A stretch of DNA of 18,770 nucleotides from JBFISM01 sp041608535 (GTDB lineage: Bacteria; Actinomycetota; Acidimicrobiia; Spongiisociales; UBA5794), in NCBI GenBank assembly GCA_041608535.1, contig JBFISM010000070.1:1-18770 (forward strand), read 5' to 3'. The notes beneath the pieces were generated by a model. It was not told the DNA's origin. It saw only the letters and a list, made by a program, of their open reading frames with translations, and did not search any database. The translations under genes and the position numbers were made by a program. Positions 7,616 through 14,587 of the stretch are shown here, piece after piece. Within the stretch, counting starts at the first letter, position 1, and each line of letters begins with the position of its first letter.

Positions 7616-7643
7616 CCCCACCGGTCCGATACCCGCACCGGGT
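7613..7643. other. Two adjacent small GC hairpins
   Basis: GGACC-CCACC-GGTCC (7613-7627) and ACCCG-CAC-CGGGT (7631-7643) are perfect 5-bp stems placed back to back between the predicted promoter and the 13-bp repeats. There is no T-tract on either strand, so they do not look like a classical intrinsic terminator. They could be part of leader RNA structure or the read-through boundary after thrC. Confidence 0.4.
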
Positions 7644-7657
7644 GGCGTCCAGATCTA

Positions 7658-7686
7658 CGTATATACAACTCAGATTGTGCCGTCAA
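7658..7686 (-). promoter_or_regulatory. Candidate promoter of the NEW3-ABC operon, overlapping the thrC stop
   Basis: On the minus strand TTGACG (7686-7681) is followed after exactly 17 bp by TATACG (7663-7658), within an AT-rich patch (GTATATACG) that stands out in this GC-rich window. The -35 hexamer contains the TGA stop codon of thrC. Transcription would start near 7651, immediately before the two hairpins and the repeat array. It resembles a housekeeping sigma-70-type promoter; the final base of the -10 deviates from TAnnnT. Confidence 0.6.
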
Positions 7687-9062
7687 GACCCAACGATGGC
7701 GGCTTTGACGGCCTCGACGTGGGGGTCGATCACCGTCACGTGGTGCGGACGCGACATGAGATCGGCGAGGTGCACGGGCGGATCGGGGACCCGGCCGAGC
7801 GCCTCGTGAATGGTTGCGCCGAACTTCACGGGCTGTGCCGTCTCGAGACAAACGAGCGGAATCCCTGCTTCGGCGAATCTCATGCCGACACTCACTCCGT
7901 CGGCGGTGTGCGGATCGATGACCCGCCCGTGGTCGTCGGCGACGGCGCGGATGGTCGCCAACCGATCGCTGTGGGTCGAAGTGCCGGCATGGAGACCGGA
8001 CGCCGCCACCGCGACCCGCAGCGAGGCGAGGTCGACCGGTTCTCCCGGGCGCAGCGCGTCGAACCAGCGAGCGATGCTGTGGGTGTCACCGTCGCTGAGG
8101 TCGTAGACATAGCGTTCGAAGTTGGAGGCTTTGGCGATGTCCATCGACGGTGACGAGGTGGCAAACACATCGTCGGCTTCCCGCACCCGGTAGACGCCCG
8201 TCTCGAAGAATTCGGCGAGCACGTCGTTCTCGTTGGTGGCCACGATGAGGCGTCGGATCGGCGCTCCGATCTCTTTGGCAACGTACCCGGCATAGACGTT
8301 GCCGAAGTTGCCCGTCGGCACGGCGAAGTCGACGAGTCTTCCCCGGCCCACGCGCTCGGCCAGATACACGTAGTACGCCACCTGGGCTGCGATACGCACC
8401 CAGTTGATCGAGTTCACGGCTCCGATGTTGTGCGCCGCCTTGAACTCGGCGTCTGCGTTGACCGCCTTCACCAAGTCCTGGCACTGATCGAACACGCCGC
8501 GCACGGCCAGGTTGTGGATGTTCGGCTCGTCGAGCGAGTACATCTGGGCTGCCTGGAAAGGACTCATCCGACCGTGCGGCGACAGCATGTAAACGGCGAC
8601 ACGGCGCTTGCCGATCATGGCGTACTCGGCACTCGAGCCGGTGTCTCCGGACGTCGCACCGAGGACCGTGAGTGTGGTGTCGCGTCGCTCCAATTCGATC
8701 TCGAACAACTCGCCGAGCAGCTGCAGCGCCATGTCTTTGAAGGCAAGCGTCGGTCCGTGGGACAGACCGCCGAGGTAGAGATCGTCGGTGAGCGGCGTCA
8801 CGGAGACGACGTCGGGATGATCGAACCGGCCCGAGTGATAGGCCGCCTCGACGGCCTTGTCCAGCTCCGCCGGCGCCCAGTCGGGTGCGAACAGCCCGAG
8901 CACCGTCGCAGCGACATCGCCGTAGCGATCCTTGGCGCCTCCGCTCGGCAGCCGGGGCATCGTCTCGGGAACGAGAAGGCCCCCGTCGGCGGCGAGACCC
9001 GCCAGCATCGCTTCGCTGAAACCGAGCGACTCGGCGCCGCCCCTAGTGCTCACGTAACGCAT
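7683..9062 (-). CDS. thrC: Threonine synthase
   Basis: This PLP enzyme converts O-phospho-L-homoserine to L-threonine and phosphate in the cytosol. The 459-aa length and the N-terminus MRYVSTRGGAESLGFSEA fit the longer threonine synthase class. PLP lysine Lys109 lies in HGPTLAFKDMALQ. The phosphate-binding loop follows in GATSGDTGSSAEYA (about 135-148), and the NFGNVYAGYVAKEIG segment lies in the C-terminal half. ATG 9062 begins 2 nt after the stop of the flavin reductase-like gene, so it is the last gene of a four-gene unit starting at 10744. No homoserine kinase or homoserine dehydrogenase gene is in the window, so thrC is separated here from the usual thr cluster. Confidence 0.96.
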   Translation of the reverse strand: MRYVSTRGGAESLGFSEAMLAGLAADGGLLVPETMPRLPSGGAKDRYGDVAATVLGLFAPDWAPAELDKAVEAAYHSGRFDHPDVVSVTPLTDDLYLGGLSHGPTLAFKDMALQLLGELFEIELERRDTTLTVLGATSGDTGSSAEYAMIGKRRVAVYMLSPHGRMSPFQAAQMYSLDEPNIHNLAVRGVFDQCQDLVKAVNADAEFKAAHNIGAVNSINWVRIAAQVAYYVYLAERVGRGRLVDFAVPTGNFGNVYAGYVAKEIGAPIRRLIVATNENDVLAEFFETGVYRVREADDVFATSSPSMDIAKASNFERYVYDLSDGDTHSIARWFDALRPGEPVDLASLRVAVAASGLHAGTSTHSDRLATIRAVADDHGRVIDPHTADGVSVGMRFAEAGIPLVCLETAQPVKFGATIHEALGRVPDPPVHLADLMSRPHHVTVIDPHVEAVKAAIVGS

Positions 9063-9064
9063 CG

Positions 9065-9592
9065 TCAGCTGCCGAGCCGGCGGTACGCACCGCGAAAGTA
9101 CGTCAGCGGATCGGTCAGGTCGTGCACCACGACATCATCGACACGGCCCACCACGAGCACCGAGAAGCTCTCCTCCCGCGTATCGCGCAGCGAGCAATAC
9201 GCATAGGAGCCGAACCCTTCCAAGTGCGGCCCGTAGCCGGTTTCCTGGAACGGATGACCGGCGAAGAGGCCTCCCGGGTTGGGTCGAATCTCGGCGAACA
9301 CGTCGGAGATCTCGCGGTGTTGCTGCTCGCACACATGCACGATGAACCGCCCGGAGTCTTCGATTGCCTGGAGCAGGTTGGTCTCCGGTCCGAGCAGGCA
9401 GTAGGCGAGACCGGGATCGCCTTCAGCGGCGATCAGCGACGAGACGGTCAACCCGGCTCGCTTGCTGCCCTCGCCCGCGGTGATGATCGTCACCGGAACC
9501 GGCAGGCGGCCGCGGAGTTGTCGCACGGGATCGCGCTGGTCGGTCGGCGTGGCAAAAGGGTGCTCATCGTGGATGTGCCCGCCCGAGCTCAT
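9065..9592 (-). CDS. Flavin reductase-like (FMN-binding split-barrel) protein
   Basis: This 175-aa protein matches the flavin reductase-like domain. An early segment VRQLRGRLPVPVTIITAGEGSKRAGLTVSS resembles the usual FPTGV.VVT....G...G.T.SSF pattern. It continues with a FIVHVCEQQ strand, a PHLEGFGSYAYC region and a final RVDDVVVHDLTDPLTYFRGAYRRL. The family reduces or binds FMN and often supplies reduced flavin to an oxygenase, but no such partner gene lies beside it. The ATG at 9592 lies 2 nt after the PHP gene stop, with GGAGG about 10 nt upstream inside that gene. Its pairing with thrC and a PHP phosphatase has no obvious pathway logic. The electron donor and partner are unknown. Confidence 0.85.
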   Translation of the reverse strand: MSSGGHIHDEHPFATPTDQRDPVRQLRGRLPVPVTIITAGEGSKRAGLTVSSLIAAEGDPGLAYCLLGPETNLLQAIEDSGRFIVHVCEQQHREISDVFAEIRPNPGGLFAGHPFQETGYGPHLEGFGSYAYCSLRDTREESFSVLVVGRVDDVVVHDLTDPLTYFRGAYRRLGS

Positions 9593-9594
9593 CG

Positions 9595-10482
9595 TCAGGT
9601 TGCCTCCAGAGGGACCAGGTGGCGCACCCTACCCTCGAACCGGGCCCGGTCCGTGTAGCCGGCCGCCCGCGCCAGGCCGATCAGCCGGCTGCGATCGCGG
9701 GCAACCTGATCGGGGCGATGCGCATCGCTGGCCAGAGTGATCGGCACACCGGCGTCGGCGAAGAGCTGGAGGAAGGGAGGGCTGGGGTAGCACTCCTCGG
9801 CGAGCTGGTGCCAGCCGGCGCTCGACAGCTCGATGGCGGTATCCGATGCAACGGTCGCGGCGACCACCGGCTCGTACAGGTCGAGAGGGATCGTGGAGAG
9901 CTTGGCGCCCGTCTTCTTGACGACATCGACGTGGGCCAGGACATCGACCGCACCCGAGGCTGCGAGCTCGGTCTCGACGGCGAAGTAGTCCTCGTATGCC
10001 TGCCGGATGCCACGACGCTCGAATTCGTAGGCGGACAGTGGGTAGTCGACCGCCCAGCCGCCGATCCAGTGGACGGATCCGATCAGGAAGTCGAACGGGT
10101 ACGGCTCGAGCATGTCGAGCACGTCGTCGATGGTCTCGGGAAAGAAGTCGACCTCGAGCCCGAGACGCACCGGCAATCCCTGGTTCTTGGCGTCGACGAC
10201 GGCAGCGACGTAGCTTTCCAACGACAAGCTGAGATCTTCCTTGAAGAGGGCCTCGGTGTCGGCGGCGAGATCCTCGAGCGGCTCCCGTTCCCAGAAGGCG
10301 CCCAGCACCGGCGCTGCCTCGATACATCGGTACAGGTGCTCGGTGAACCCGATCTCGTCCGCGCCGTTGTTGAGCCCTTCCGTCACGAACGATTCGACGA
10401 AGCCGGCGGGATACTCGCCGGGCGCTGGACCCGCGCCGTTCCAAGCGCCGTGGGGATGGAGATGAACGTGATGGTCACCCAT
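9595..10482 (-). CDS. PHP-domain phosphatase, histidinol-phosphatase (HisJ)-like
   Basis: This is a metal-dependent phosphoesterase of the PHP fold, 295 aa. Metal-binding motifs are spread as in HisJ-type enzymes: DHHVHLHPHG (3-12), GFTEH with Glu48/His49, GLEVDFFPE, SVHWIGGW, AHVDVVKK and the C-terminal SDAHRPDQV. The most likely activity is dephosphorylation of L-histidinol phosphate, but no other his gene is nearby and other small phosphate esters are possible. I chose the ATG at 10482, two residues before the first metal motif; it overlaps the upstream gene by 8 nt. An in-frame ATG at 10512 would add ten residues. Neither has a visible ribosome-binding site, which fits coupled re-initiation. 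It is followed by the flavin reductase gene. Confidence 0.88.
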   Translation of the reverse strand: MGDHHVHLHPHGAWNGAGPAPGEYPAGFVESFVTEGLNNGADEIGFTEHLYRCIEAAPVLGAFWEREPLEDLAADTEALFKEDLSLSLESYVAAVVDAKNQGLPVRLGLEVDFFPETIDDVLDMLEPYPFDFLIGSVHWIGGWAVDYPLSAYEFERRGIRQAYEDYFAVETELAASGAVDVLAHVDVVKKTGAKLSTIPLDLYEPVVAATVASDTAIELSSAGWHQLAEECYPSPPFLQLFADAGVPITLASDAHRPDQVARDRSRLIGLARAAGYTDRARFEGRVRHLVPLEAT

Positions 10483-10744
10483 CGGCACCGGCAACCGAAT
10501 CGATGAGGGCATGGAGTGGTCCCGGAGGGAGACTTGCTCGGATCGTCTCCCAGCCGGCATCGTCGACGGGGTCGGGTGCGGCACCCACTGCCGCCGACAA
10601 GTTCCCGAACACACCGATTTGATCGAGATCGACGGCACGGGATGCGGCCAGGCTCGCAGCTTCGCGATCGCCGGCGGCGAGCGCCTCGATAGCGCGCTCG
10701 GCCGCGGTGAGAGCGTTTCGCTGCCGCCTCCCGTCGAGATTCAT
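10475..10744 (-). CDS. Small helical protein of unknown function (89 aa)
   Basis: I do not recognise this 89-residue protein. Its first half is an Ala-rich helix pair (ALTAAERAIEALAAGD, then EAASLAASRAVDLD) with a spacing of small residues reminiscent of a single TPR-like hairpin. The second half is Pro/Asp-rich (GAAPDPVDDAGW, SLPPGPLHALI). It has no signal peptide or membrane segment. Evidence that it is real: an ATG at 10744 with a -10-like TACGGT 7 nt upstream, an 8-nt overlap into the PHP gene, and a position as first gene of a co-directional unit. An upstream in-frame extension would run antisense through the divergent methyltransferase gene and is rejected. Confidence 0.68.
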   Translation of the reverse strand: MNLDGRRQRNALTAAERAIEALAAGDREAASLAASRAVDLDQIGVFGNLSAAVGAAPDPVDDAGWETIRASLPPGPLHALIDSVAGADG

Positions 10745-10751
10745 GCTCGCA

Positions 10752-10757
10752 ACCGTA
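10752..10757 (-). promoter_or_regulatory. Candidate -10 box for a leaderless start of the 10744 gene
   Basis: TACGGT (TAnnnT type) on the minus strand ends exactly 7 nt before the ATG at 10744, and there is no Shine-Dalgarno sequence. TTCGCG at 10781-10776, 18 bp further upstream, is a weak -35 candidate. This supports leaderless transcription of the unit ending in thrC. Confidence 0.45.
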
Positions 10758-10810
10758 CCGCCACTTCTAGCTGCCCGCGAACGCTCGATACACCGGCGCT
10801 CTGAATCGGT

Positions 10811-10816
10811 CATAAT
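10811..10816 (+). promoter_or_regulatory. Candidate -10 box for leaderless methyltransferase transcription
   Basis: CATAAT differs from TATAAT at one base and ends exactly 7 nt before the ATG at 10824. No ribosome-binding sequence lies in between. It is the mirror arrangement of the divergent gene's -10, so the 79-bp intergenic space would hold two outward-facing leaderless promoters. No convincing -35 is seen. Confidence 0.5.
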
Positions 10817-10823
10817 CCTCGCC

Positions 10824-11540
10824 ATGGAAACGATCACGTGGAAGGGTCGGCTGGGTCCGATGGACCTGCTCGCCTCCAAGCACACATTTCTGCCCACCAC
10901 CATCTCGACGCTGATGGCCAAGGTGCTCGAAGTCAAGGAAGGCGACGTCGTCATCGATGTCGGCTGCGGTACCGGAATCCTGGGGATCATCGCCGCCAAG
11001 CTCGGCGCATCCAAGGTCTATGGCGTCGACCAGAGCCCGGACGTCGTCGAGGTCGCTTCGGCCAATGCAGCCAACCATGGCGTCGGCGACAAGATGGAGT
11101 TCTTCCAAGGCGACCTGTTCGATCCGCTGCCTGCCGACGTCAAGGCCGACGTCATCATCGGCGACGTGTCCGGCATCCCCGACGAGCTCGCCGCCGACAG
11201 CGGCTGGTTCCCCTCCAAGACAGGGGGCGGGCCGCGCGGCTCGGAGCTGCCGATTCGCATGCTGCAGGATGCGCGCCGCTGGCTCACCGAGAACGGGCGA
11301 CTCTTCCTTCCGACCGGGACGCTCCAGGACGAAAACGCCATTCTCGACGCTGCCAAGGCCGTGTTCGGCAAGATCACCCAGCTCACCGACCGGATGATCC
11401 CGCTCGCCGGTCCATTGGCGGATGCCAAGAGCATCAAGACGCTGCTCGAGTCCGGTGTCGTCAAGCTCACCCCGAAAGGCTCCCGCTATCTGTGGGAAGC
11501 CAGAGTGTGGGAGTGCGAAGGCGACCCGACCCCGGCCTGA
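10824..11540 (+). CDS. Class I SAM-dependent methyltransferase, unknown substrate
   Basis: The 238-aa product has a Rossmann-type methyltransferase core. Motif I is VVIDVGCGTGILG (42-54), and an acidic residue follows at the end of strand 2 (YGVDQSPD, Asp69). GDLFDPLP (96-103) and VIIGDVSGIPDEL (110-122) occupy the catalytic-loop region, where N6 or glutamine methylases would have NPPY. That sequence is absent, so a nucleic-acid or PrmC-type role is less likely. The closest overall feel is the small/PrmA-like (ribosomal protein L11) methyltransferase group, but the PrmA N-terminal domain is missing. ATG 10824 lacks a Shine-Dalgarno and appears leaderless. It is a single gene, divergent from the thrC unit. 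Confidence 0.82.
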   Translation: METITWKGRLGPMDLLASKHTFLPTTISTLMAKVLEVKEGDVVIDVGCGTGILGIIAAKLGASKVYGVDQSPDVVEVASANAANHGVGDKMEFFQGDLFDPLPADVKADVIIGDVSGIPDELAADSGWFPSKTGGGPRGSELPIRMLQDARRWLTENGRLFLPTGTLQDENAILDAAKAVFGKITQLTDRMIPLAGPLADAKSIKTLLESGVVKLTPKGSRYLWEARVWECEGDPTPA

Positions 11541-11646
11541 GCCCCGCCACGACAGCCCCGTACTTCACGTCTTGCCACGGCACGGACCCGCACCGGCACG
11601 AGCTGCGATGAAGCTGCAGGCGACGTGCCGGCGAGCAGACCTCGAG

Positions 11647-11670
11647 CGCGCCGGCCGGTCGGCGGGCGCG
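11647..11670 (+). terminator. GC-rich hairpin after the methyltransferase gene
   Basis: CGCGCC pairs with GGCGCG around an interior that can pair further (CC with GG around GGTC). It is 107 nt after the methyltransferase stop and before the aldo/keto reductase start. No T-tract follows, so terminator function is uncertain. Otherwise I see nothing in 11541-11704 apart from a possible 23-codon frame at 11608 with no support. Confidence 0.3.
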
Positions 11671-11704
11671 ACTGCCTGAGCCTCCGGCGATGCGGAGCTT
11701 GCCG

Positions 11705-12661
11705 ATGCAACCCCTGGGATCCACCGGCCTAGAGGTGAGCCGTATCGGGCTCGGGCTCGCCGCCCTGGGACGCCCGGCATACATCAATCTCGGACATGGT
11801 GACGATCTCACCGGACGTCGCTCCCCATACAAGCTCGCCGAACACACCGCCCATGTCTTGGATGTCGCATACGACTCCGGGGTGCGGTACCTCGATGCCG
11901 CTCGCTCGTACGGAATGGCCGAAGCCTTCCTGGCCCAGTGGATCGACGGTCGGGACGACACACTGCACGATCTCACCATCGGGTCGAAGTGGGGCTACAC
12001 ATACGTCGGTGATTGGGACATCGACGCCACGACCCACGAGGTGAAGAGCCACGATCTCGCCACCCTCGACCGGCAGCTCCACGAGTCGCTGGCACTGCTC
12101 GGTGGCAATCTCGACCTGTACCAGGTCCATTCGGCGACCGCCGCCAGCGGCGTGCTCGACAATCCGGCCGTGCTCGAGCGGCTGGCGCGATTGCGCACCG
12201 AGGGGATCGTGGTCGGCATCACCGTCACCGGGCCGAGCCAGCGCGACACGATCCGGCGTGCGCTCGAAGTGGAGATGGACGGAATGCGCCTCTTTGGGTC
12301 CGTGCAGGCCACCTGGAACCTCCTCGAGACGTCGGCCGGGGATGCTCTCGCCGAGGCCCACGCCGCCGGTGTCGGTGTGATCGTGAAGGAGGCCGTCGCC
12401 AACGGACGCCTCGTCCACCCCAGCTCGGAGACGGCGATGCGCCTCCGCCACGCCGTGCACGAGCTGCCCCTCGATGCCGTTGCCCTGGCTGCGGTCCTGG
12501 CGCAACCGTGGGTGGACGTGGTGCTCAGCGGTGCGGCCACCGGTGAGCAGCTCGTGTCGAATCTCGCCGCAGTCGACCTGCCCGGCTCGCTCGATCTGCC
12601 CGAGATGGCGGAGCCCGCGGAGGAGTACTGGACACACCGCGCCATGCTGGCCTGGAACTGA
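11705..12661 (+). CDS. Aldo/keto reductase
   Basis: This NAD(P)H-dependent carbonyl reductase of the AKR (beta/alpha)8 family has 318 aa. The catalytic tetrad is in place: Asp64 and Tyr69 in YLDAARSYG, Lys95 in TIGSKWGY, and His142 in LYQVHS. The N-terminus MQPLGSTGLEVSRIGLG is typical. I prefer the ATG at 11705 because GGAG at 11694-11697 lies 7 nt upstream; an ATG at 11690 would add five residues without a ribosome-binding site. The set resembles aldose/galactose dehydrogenase-like AKRs, but the substrate cannot be predicted. It appears to be monocistronic and is convergent with the E1/E2/TauE operon. Confidence 0.93.
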   Translation: MQPLGSTGLEVSRIGLGLAALGRPAYINLGHGDDLTGRRSPYKLAEHTAHVLDVAYDSGVRYLDAARSYGMAEAFLAQWIDGRDDTLHDLTIGSKWGYTYVGDWDIDATTHEVKSHDLATLDRQLHESLALLGGNLDLYQVHSATAASGVLDNPAVLERLARLRTEGIVVGITVTGPSQRDTIRRALEVEMDGMRLFGSVQATWNLLETSAGDALAEAHAAGVGVIVKEAVANGRLVHPSSETAMRLRHAVHELPLDAVALAAVLAQPWVDVVLSGAATGEQLVSNLAAVDLPGSLDLPEMAEPAEEYWTHRAMLAWN

Positions 12662-12675
12662 CTGACGATGGCCCC

Positions 12676-12690
12676 GGGGCAAAGCACCCC
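12676..12690. terminator. Possible hairpin between convergent genes
   Basis: GGGG-CAAAGCA-CCCC lies in the 61-bp gap between the aldo/keto reductase stop and the TauE stop. An inner GC/GC pairing around AAA is also possible. It could serve as a shared terminator, although a T-tract is lacking on both sides. The same gap carries a direct repeat CCGCAGT separated by CCGGG. Confidence 0.3.
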
Positions 12691-12722
12691 ATACACCGCA
12701 GTCCGGGCCGCAGTGGTCCTCC

Positions 12723-13463
12723 CTAGCTGAAGAACAGCATGCGGCCCGCCGCCAGCAGCGCCGCACTGATGAGGACCCAGCGCACCCAGCCGGCGCCTTT
12801 CTCGATGGCGAGTCGGGCGGCGATCCACGCACCCACGACCTGCCCGAGCGCGAGCACGCCACCGATGGCGTAATCCACCTGCCCGGCCCGAGCGAAGAGA
12901 ACGAGCGCGATCGGCGTGTATGCCGCGATGAGCAGAACCTTGGCAGCGTTGCCGGTGACCAGATCGAACCCGACGCCGAAGACGAGCGCGGCCAGCAACA
13001 TGAACCCGATACCGGCCTGGATGAAGCCGCCGTAGAAACCCAGCACGAGAAACACGACCGAGCGCAACCACGGCGCCATTTCACCTTCCCGACTCTCCAC
13101 CCAACGGGAAGGACGCACGAGAACGCTGACGGCCACCAGGATGAGGACGAGACCGATGACCGTTCTAATCGCATCGGCGGAGAGCAGAGTCGCCACCCAG
13201 GCTCCCACGCCGGCGCCGACGATCGTCACCGGGATGATCGGCGCCGTCTTGCGCCACTCCATTTTCTCGCCGCGGGCGAACCCGTAGACAGCGGCGATGT
13301 TGGCGAGCTGCACGGCGATACGGTTCGTGCCGTTGGCGACGTTGGGACCGACGATCTCGGTGAGAATCGGGAGCGTGATCGCCGAACCGCCTCCGGCGAG
13401 TGTGTTGATGAACCCCGAAGCCAGGCCACCGATGGCGATGATGACGACCTCGACGGGCGTCAC
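12723..13463 (-). CDS. TauE/SafE-type membrane transporter
   Basis: This is an integral membrane protein of 246 aa with about eight hydrophobic segments in two halves. Each half opens with a Gly-rich motif typical of the sulfite exporter TauE/SafE family: GGLASGFINTLAGGGSAITLP (12-32) and LGFYGGFIQAGIGFMLL (about 140-157). A TNRIAVQLAN segment follows the first. Family members move sulfite, sulfoacetate or small organic anions. The start is GTG at 13463, overlapping the TGA of the E2 gene (GTGA), so it is translationally coupled to a 2-oxoacid dehydrogenase component. That context suggests a carboxylate-type substrate rather than sulfite, but this is inference. It is the last gene of the operon. 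Confidence 0.9.
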   Translation of the reverse strand: MTPVEVVIIAIGGLASGFINTLAGGGSAITLPILTEIVGPNVANGTNRIAVQLANIAAVYGFARGEKMEWRKTAPIIPVTIVGAGVGAWVATLLSADAIRTVIGLVLILVAVSVLVRPSRWVESREGEMAPWLRSVVFLVLGFYGGFIQAGIGFMLLAALVFGVGFDLVTGNAAKVLLIAAYTPIALVLFARAGQVDYAIGGVLALGQVVGAWIAARLAIEKGAGWVRWVLISAALLAAGRMLFFS

Positions 13464-14587
13464 GCCGGTGCCTCCAGTGCAGCCACCACCGCCCCGAGGA
13501 AGGCTCGACCCGTGGCTCCATCCAGCGCCCGGTGGTCGTACGACAAGCTCAGCGGCATCGGCCTACCCACGGTCAACTCGCCGTCTCGCACCACCGGAGC
13601 CGGCTTCGCCCGCCCCACCGAGAGAATCGCCGTCGTGCCGTACGGGATGATGGGGGTGCCGTAGCCACCACCCACTGCCCCGATGTTGGACACGGTGAAC
13701 GTCTGGCCGCGCAGATCGGCGACGGTTGCGGTGCGGTCTCGGGCGGCTTCGCCGAGCCGGCTGATCTCGGCGGCGAGCTCGTCGAGGGAGAGACCATCGG
13801 CGCCGCGGACCACGCCCACCATGAGACCGTCCGGGGTGTCGATGGCAACACCGATGTCGTAGTGCAGCTTCTCGACGATGTCGCTGCCCACGACCGCGGC
13901 ATTGCATGCGGGAAACTGGGCGAGCAGCGGCACTATCCGCCGGATGACGACTGCCTCGAGCGGAGGCTTGCCGGCGGCATCCCGCTCGGCGAGCAGATTC
14001 GCCGCCTCGGCGGCGTCGTACACGGTGACGTGCGGAATCTCCCGCCAGCTCCTGCTCAGCCCCTCCGCGATCGCACGCCGCAGCGGTGTCATCGCCACCC
14101 GGCGCACCGGCCCGGTGGTCGCCGCGGCCGCTTGCCGGACGTCGTCCTCGGTGACCCGGCCGCCGGGTCCGGTTCCGGACAATGCGCCCGCATCGACACC
14201 GAGCTCGGCGGCCAGTTTGCGCACCAAGGGCAGCATGTGCGCCACCGCGGGTGCCTCGAGTGTCTCCGTTGCCTCGGCGAGCGAGCCGACGATGGGAGCA
14301 GCAACGGCGTCGCCGGCCGCTCGGCCGGTGTCCGGCTCGTAGCTCTCCCCGGGCTCTCCGATGACGGCGAGCACGCTCCCCACCGAGATGGTGTCGCCGG
14401 GAGCGCCGCCCTGATAGAGCAGCACGCCCGCCGCCGGGGCCGGGATCTCGGTCACCGCCTTGTCCGTCTCCACCTCGACGAGCGGCCCGTCCACGTCCAC
14501 CGTCTCACCGACGGCCACGAGCCATTCGACGATCGTCGCCTCCGTGAGACCCTCGCCGATATCGGGAAGGAAGAACTCCGAGGCCAT
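13460..14587 (-). CDS. bkdC: 2-oxoacid dehydrogenase complex E2 (lipoyl acyltransferase), probably branched-chain
   Basis: This is the dihydrolipoamide acyltransferase core of a 2-oxoacid dehydrogenase complex, 375 aa, rather short for the family. A single N-terminal lipoyl domain (about 3-78) carries Lys43 in VETDKAVTEI. A peripheral subunit-binding domain lies at about 117-152 (LPLVRKLAAELGVD...GPGGRVTEDDV), followed by the catalytic domain (about 165-375) with FTVSNIGAVGG and SYDHRALDG, whose His352 and Asp356 form the HxxxDG motif. ATG 14587 overlaps the E1beta stop by one base (TGATG). It forms an operon with E1alpha, E1beta and TauE. Branched-chain specificity is inferred from the E1alpha sequence and the presence of leucine dehydrogenase; pyruvate or another 2-oxoacid is not excluded. 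Confidence 0.9.
   Translation of the reverse strand: MASEFFLPDIGEGLTEATIVEWLVAVGETVDVDGPLVEVETDKAVTEIPAPAAGVLLYQGGAPGDTISVGSVLAVIGEPGESYEPDTGRAAGDAVAAPIVGSLAEATETLEAPAVAHMLPLVRKLAAELGVDAGALSGTGPGGRVTEDDVRQAAAATTGPVRRVAMTPLRRAIAEGLSRSWREIPHVTVYDAAEAANLLAERDAAGKPPLEAVVIRRIVPLLAQFPACNAAVVGSDIVEKLHYDIGVAIDTPDGLMVGVVRGADGLSLDELAAEISRLGEAARDRTATVADLRGQTFTVSNIGAVGGGYGTPIIPYGTTAILSVGRAKPAPVVRDGELTVGRPMPLSLSYDHRALDGATGRAFLGAVVAALEAPA

Larger units (their letters stand above)
7333..7682 (-). promoter_or_regulatory. Long 5' leader/promoter region of the NEW3-ABC operon
   Basis: These 350 bp between thrC and the NEW3 gene carry no convincing gene. In minus-strand order they hold a promoter-like pair (7686-7658), two small GC hairpins (7643-7631 and 7627-7613), a 13-bp tandem repeat array (7615-7552), a CTCCC/GGGAG hairpin (7531-7520), a GGGC/GCCC hairpin with a GGGA loop near 7398-7414, and finally the AAGGAGG ribosome-binding site. 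The mRNA leader would be about 320 nt, unusually long for this window. I see no match to a riboswitch class that I know. A possible continuous minus-strand frame across it has no gene-like character. Confidence 0.6.

Noticed and set aside
7450..7851. A 133-codon minus-strand frame covering the thrC end, the promoter and the 13-bp repeats
   Set aside because: It overlaps thrC out of frame, is Arg-rich, and runs through the promoter-like pair. The repeat period of 13 is not a multiple of 3, so it does not encode a repeated peptide.
10745..11014. N-terminal extension of the 89-aa protein into the methyltransferase region
   Set aside because: The extension is antisense to the methyltransferase start and motif I, and the internal ATG at 10744 has its own -10-like box.
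11608..11679. A 23-codon frame between the methyltransferase and aldo/keto reductase genes
   Set aside because: It is too short, has no ribosome-binding site or recognisable feature, and overlaps a GC hairpin.
11729..13174. A 481-codon minus-strand frame across the aldo/keto reductase and part of TauE
   Set aside because: It lies antisense to a complete AKR tetrad and out of frame with the TauE transmembrane motifs, and its translation is Arg/Ser-rich without domains.
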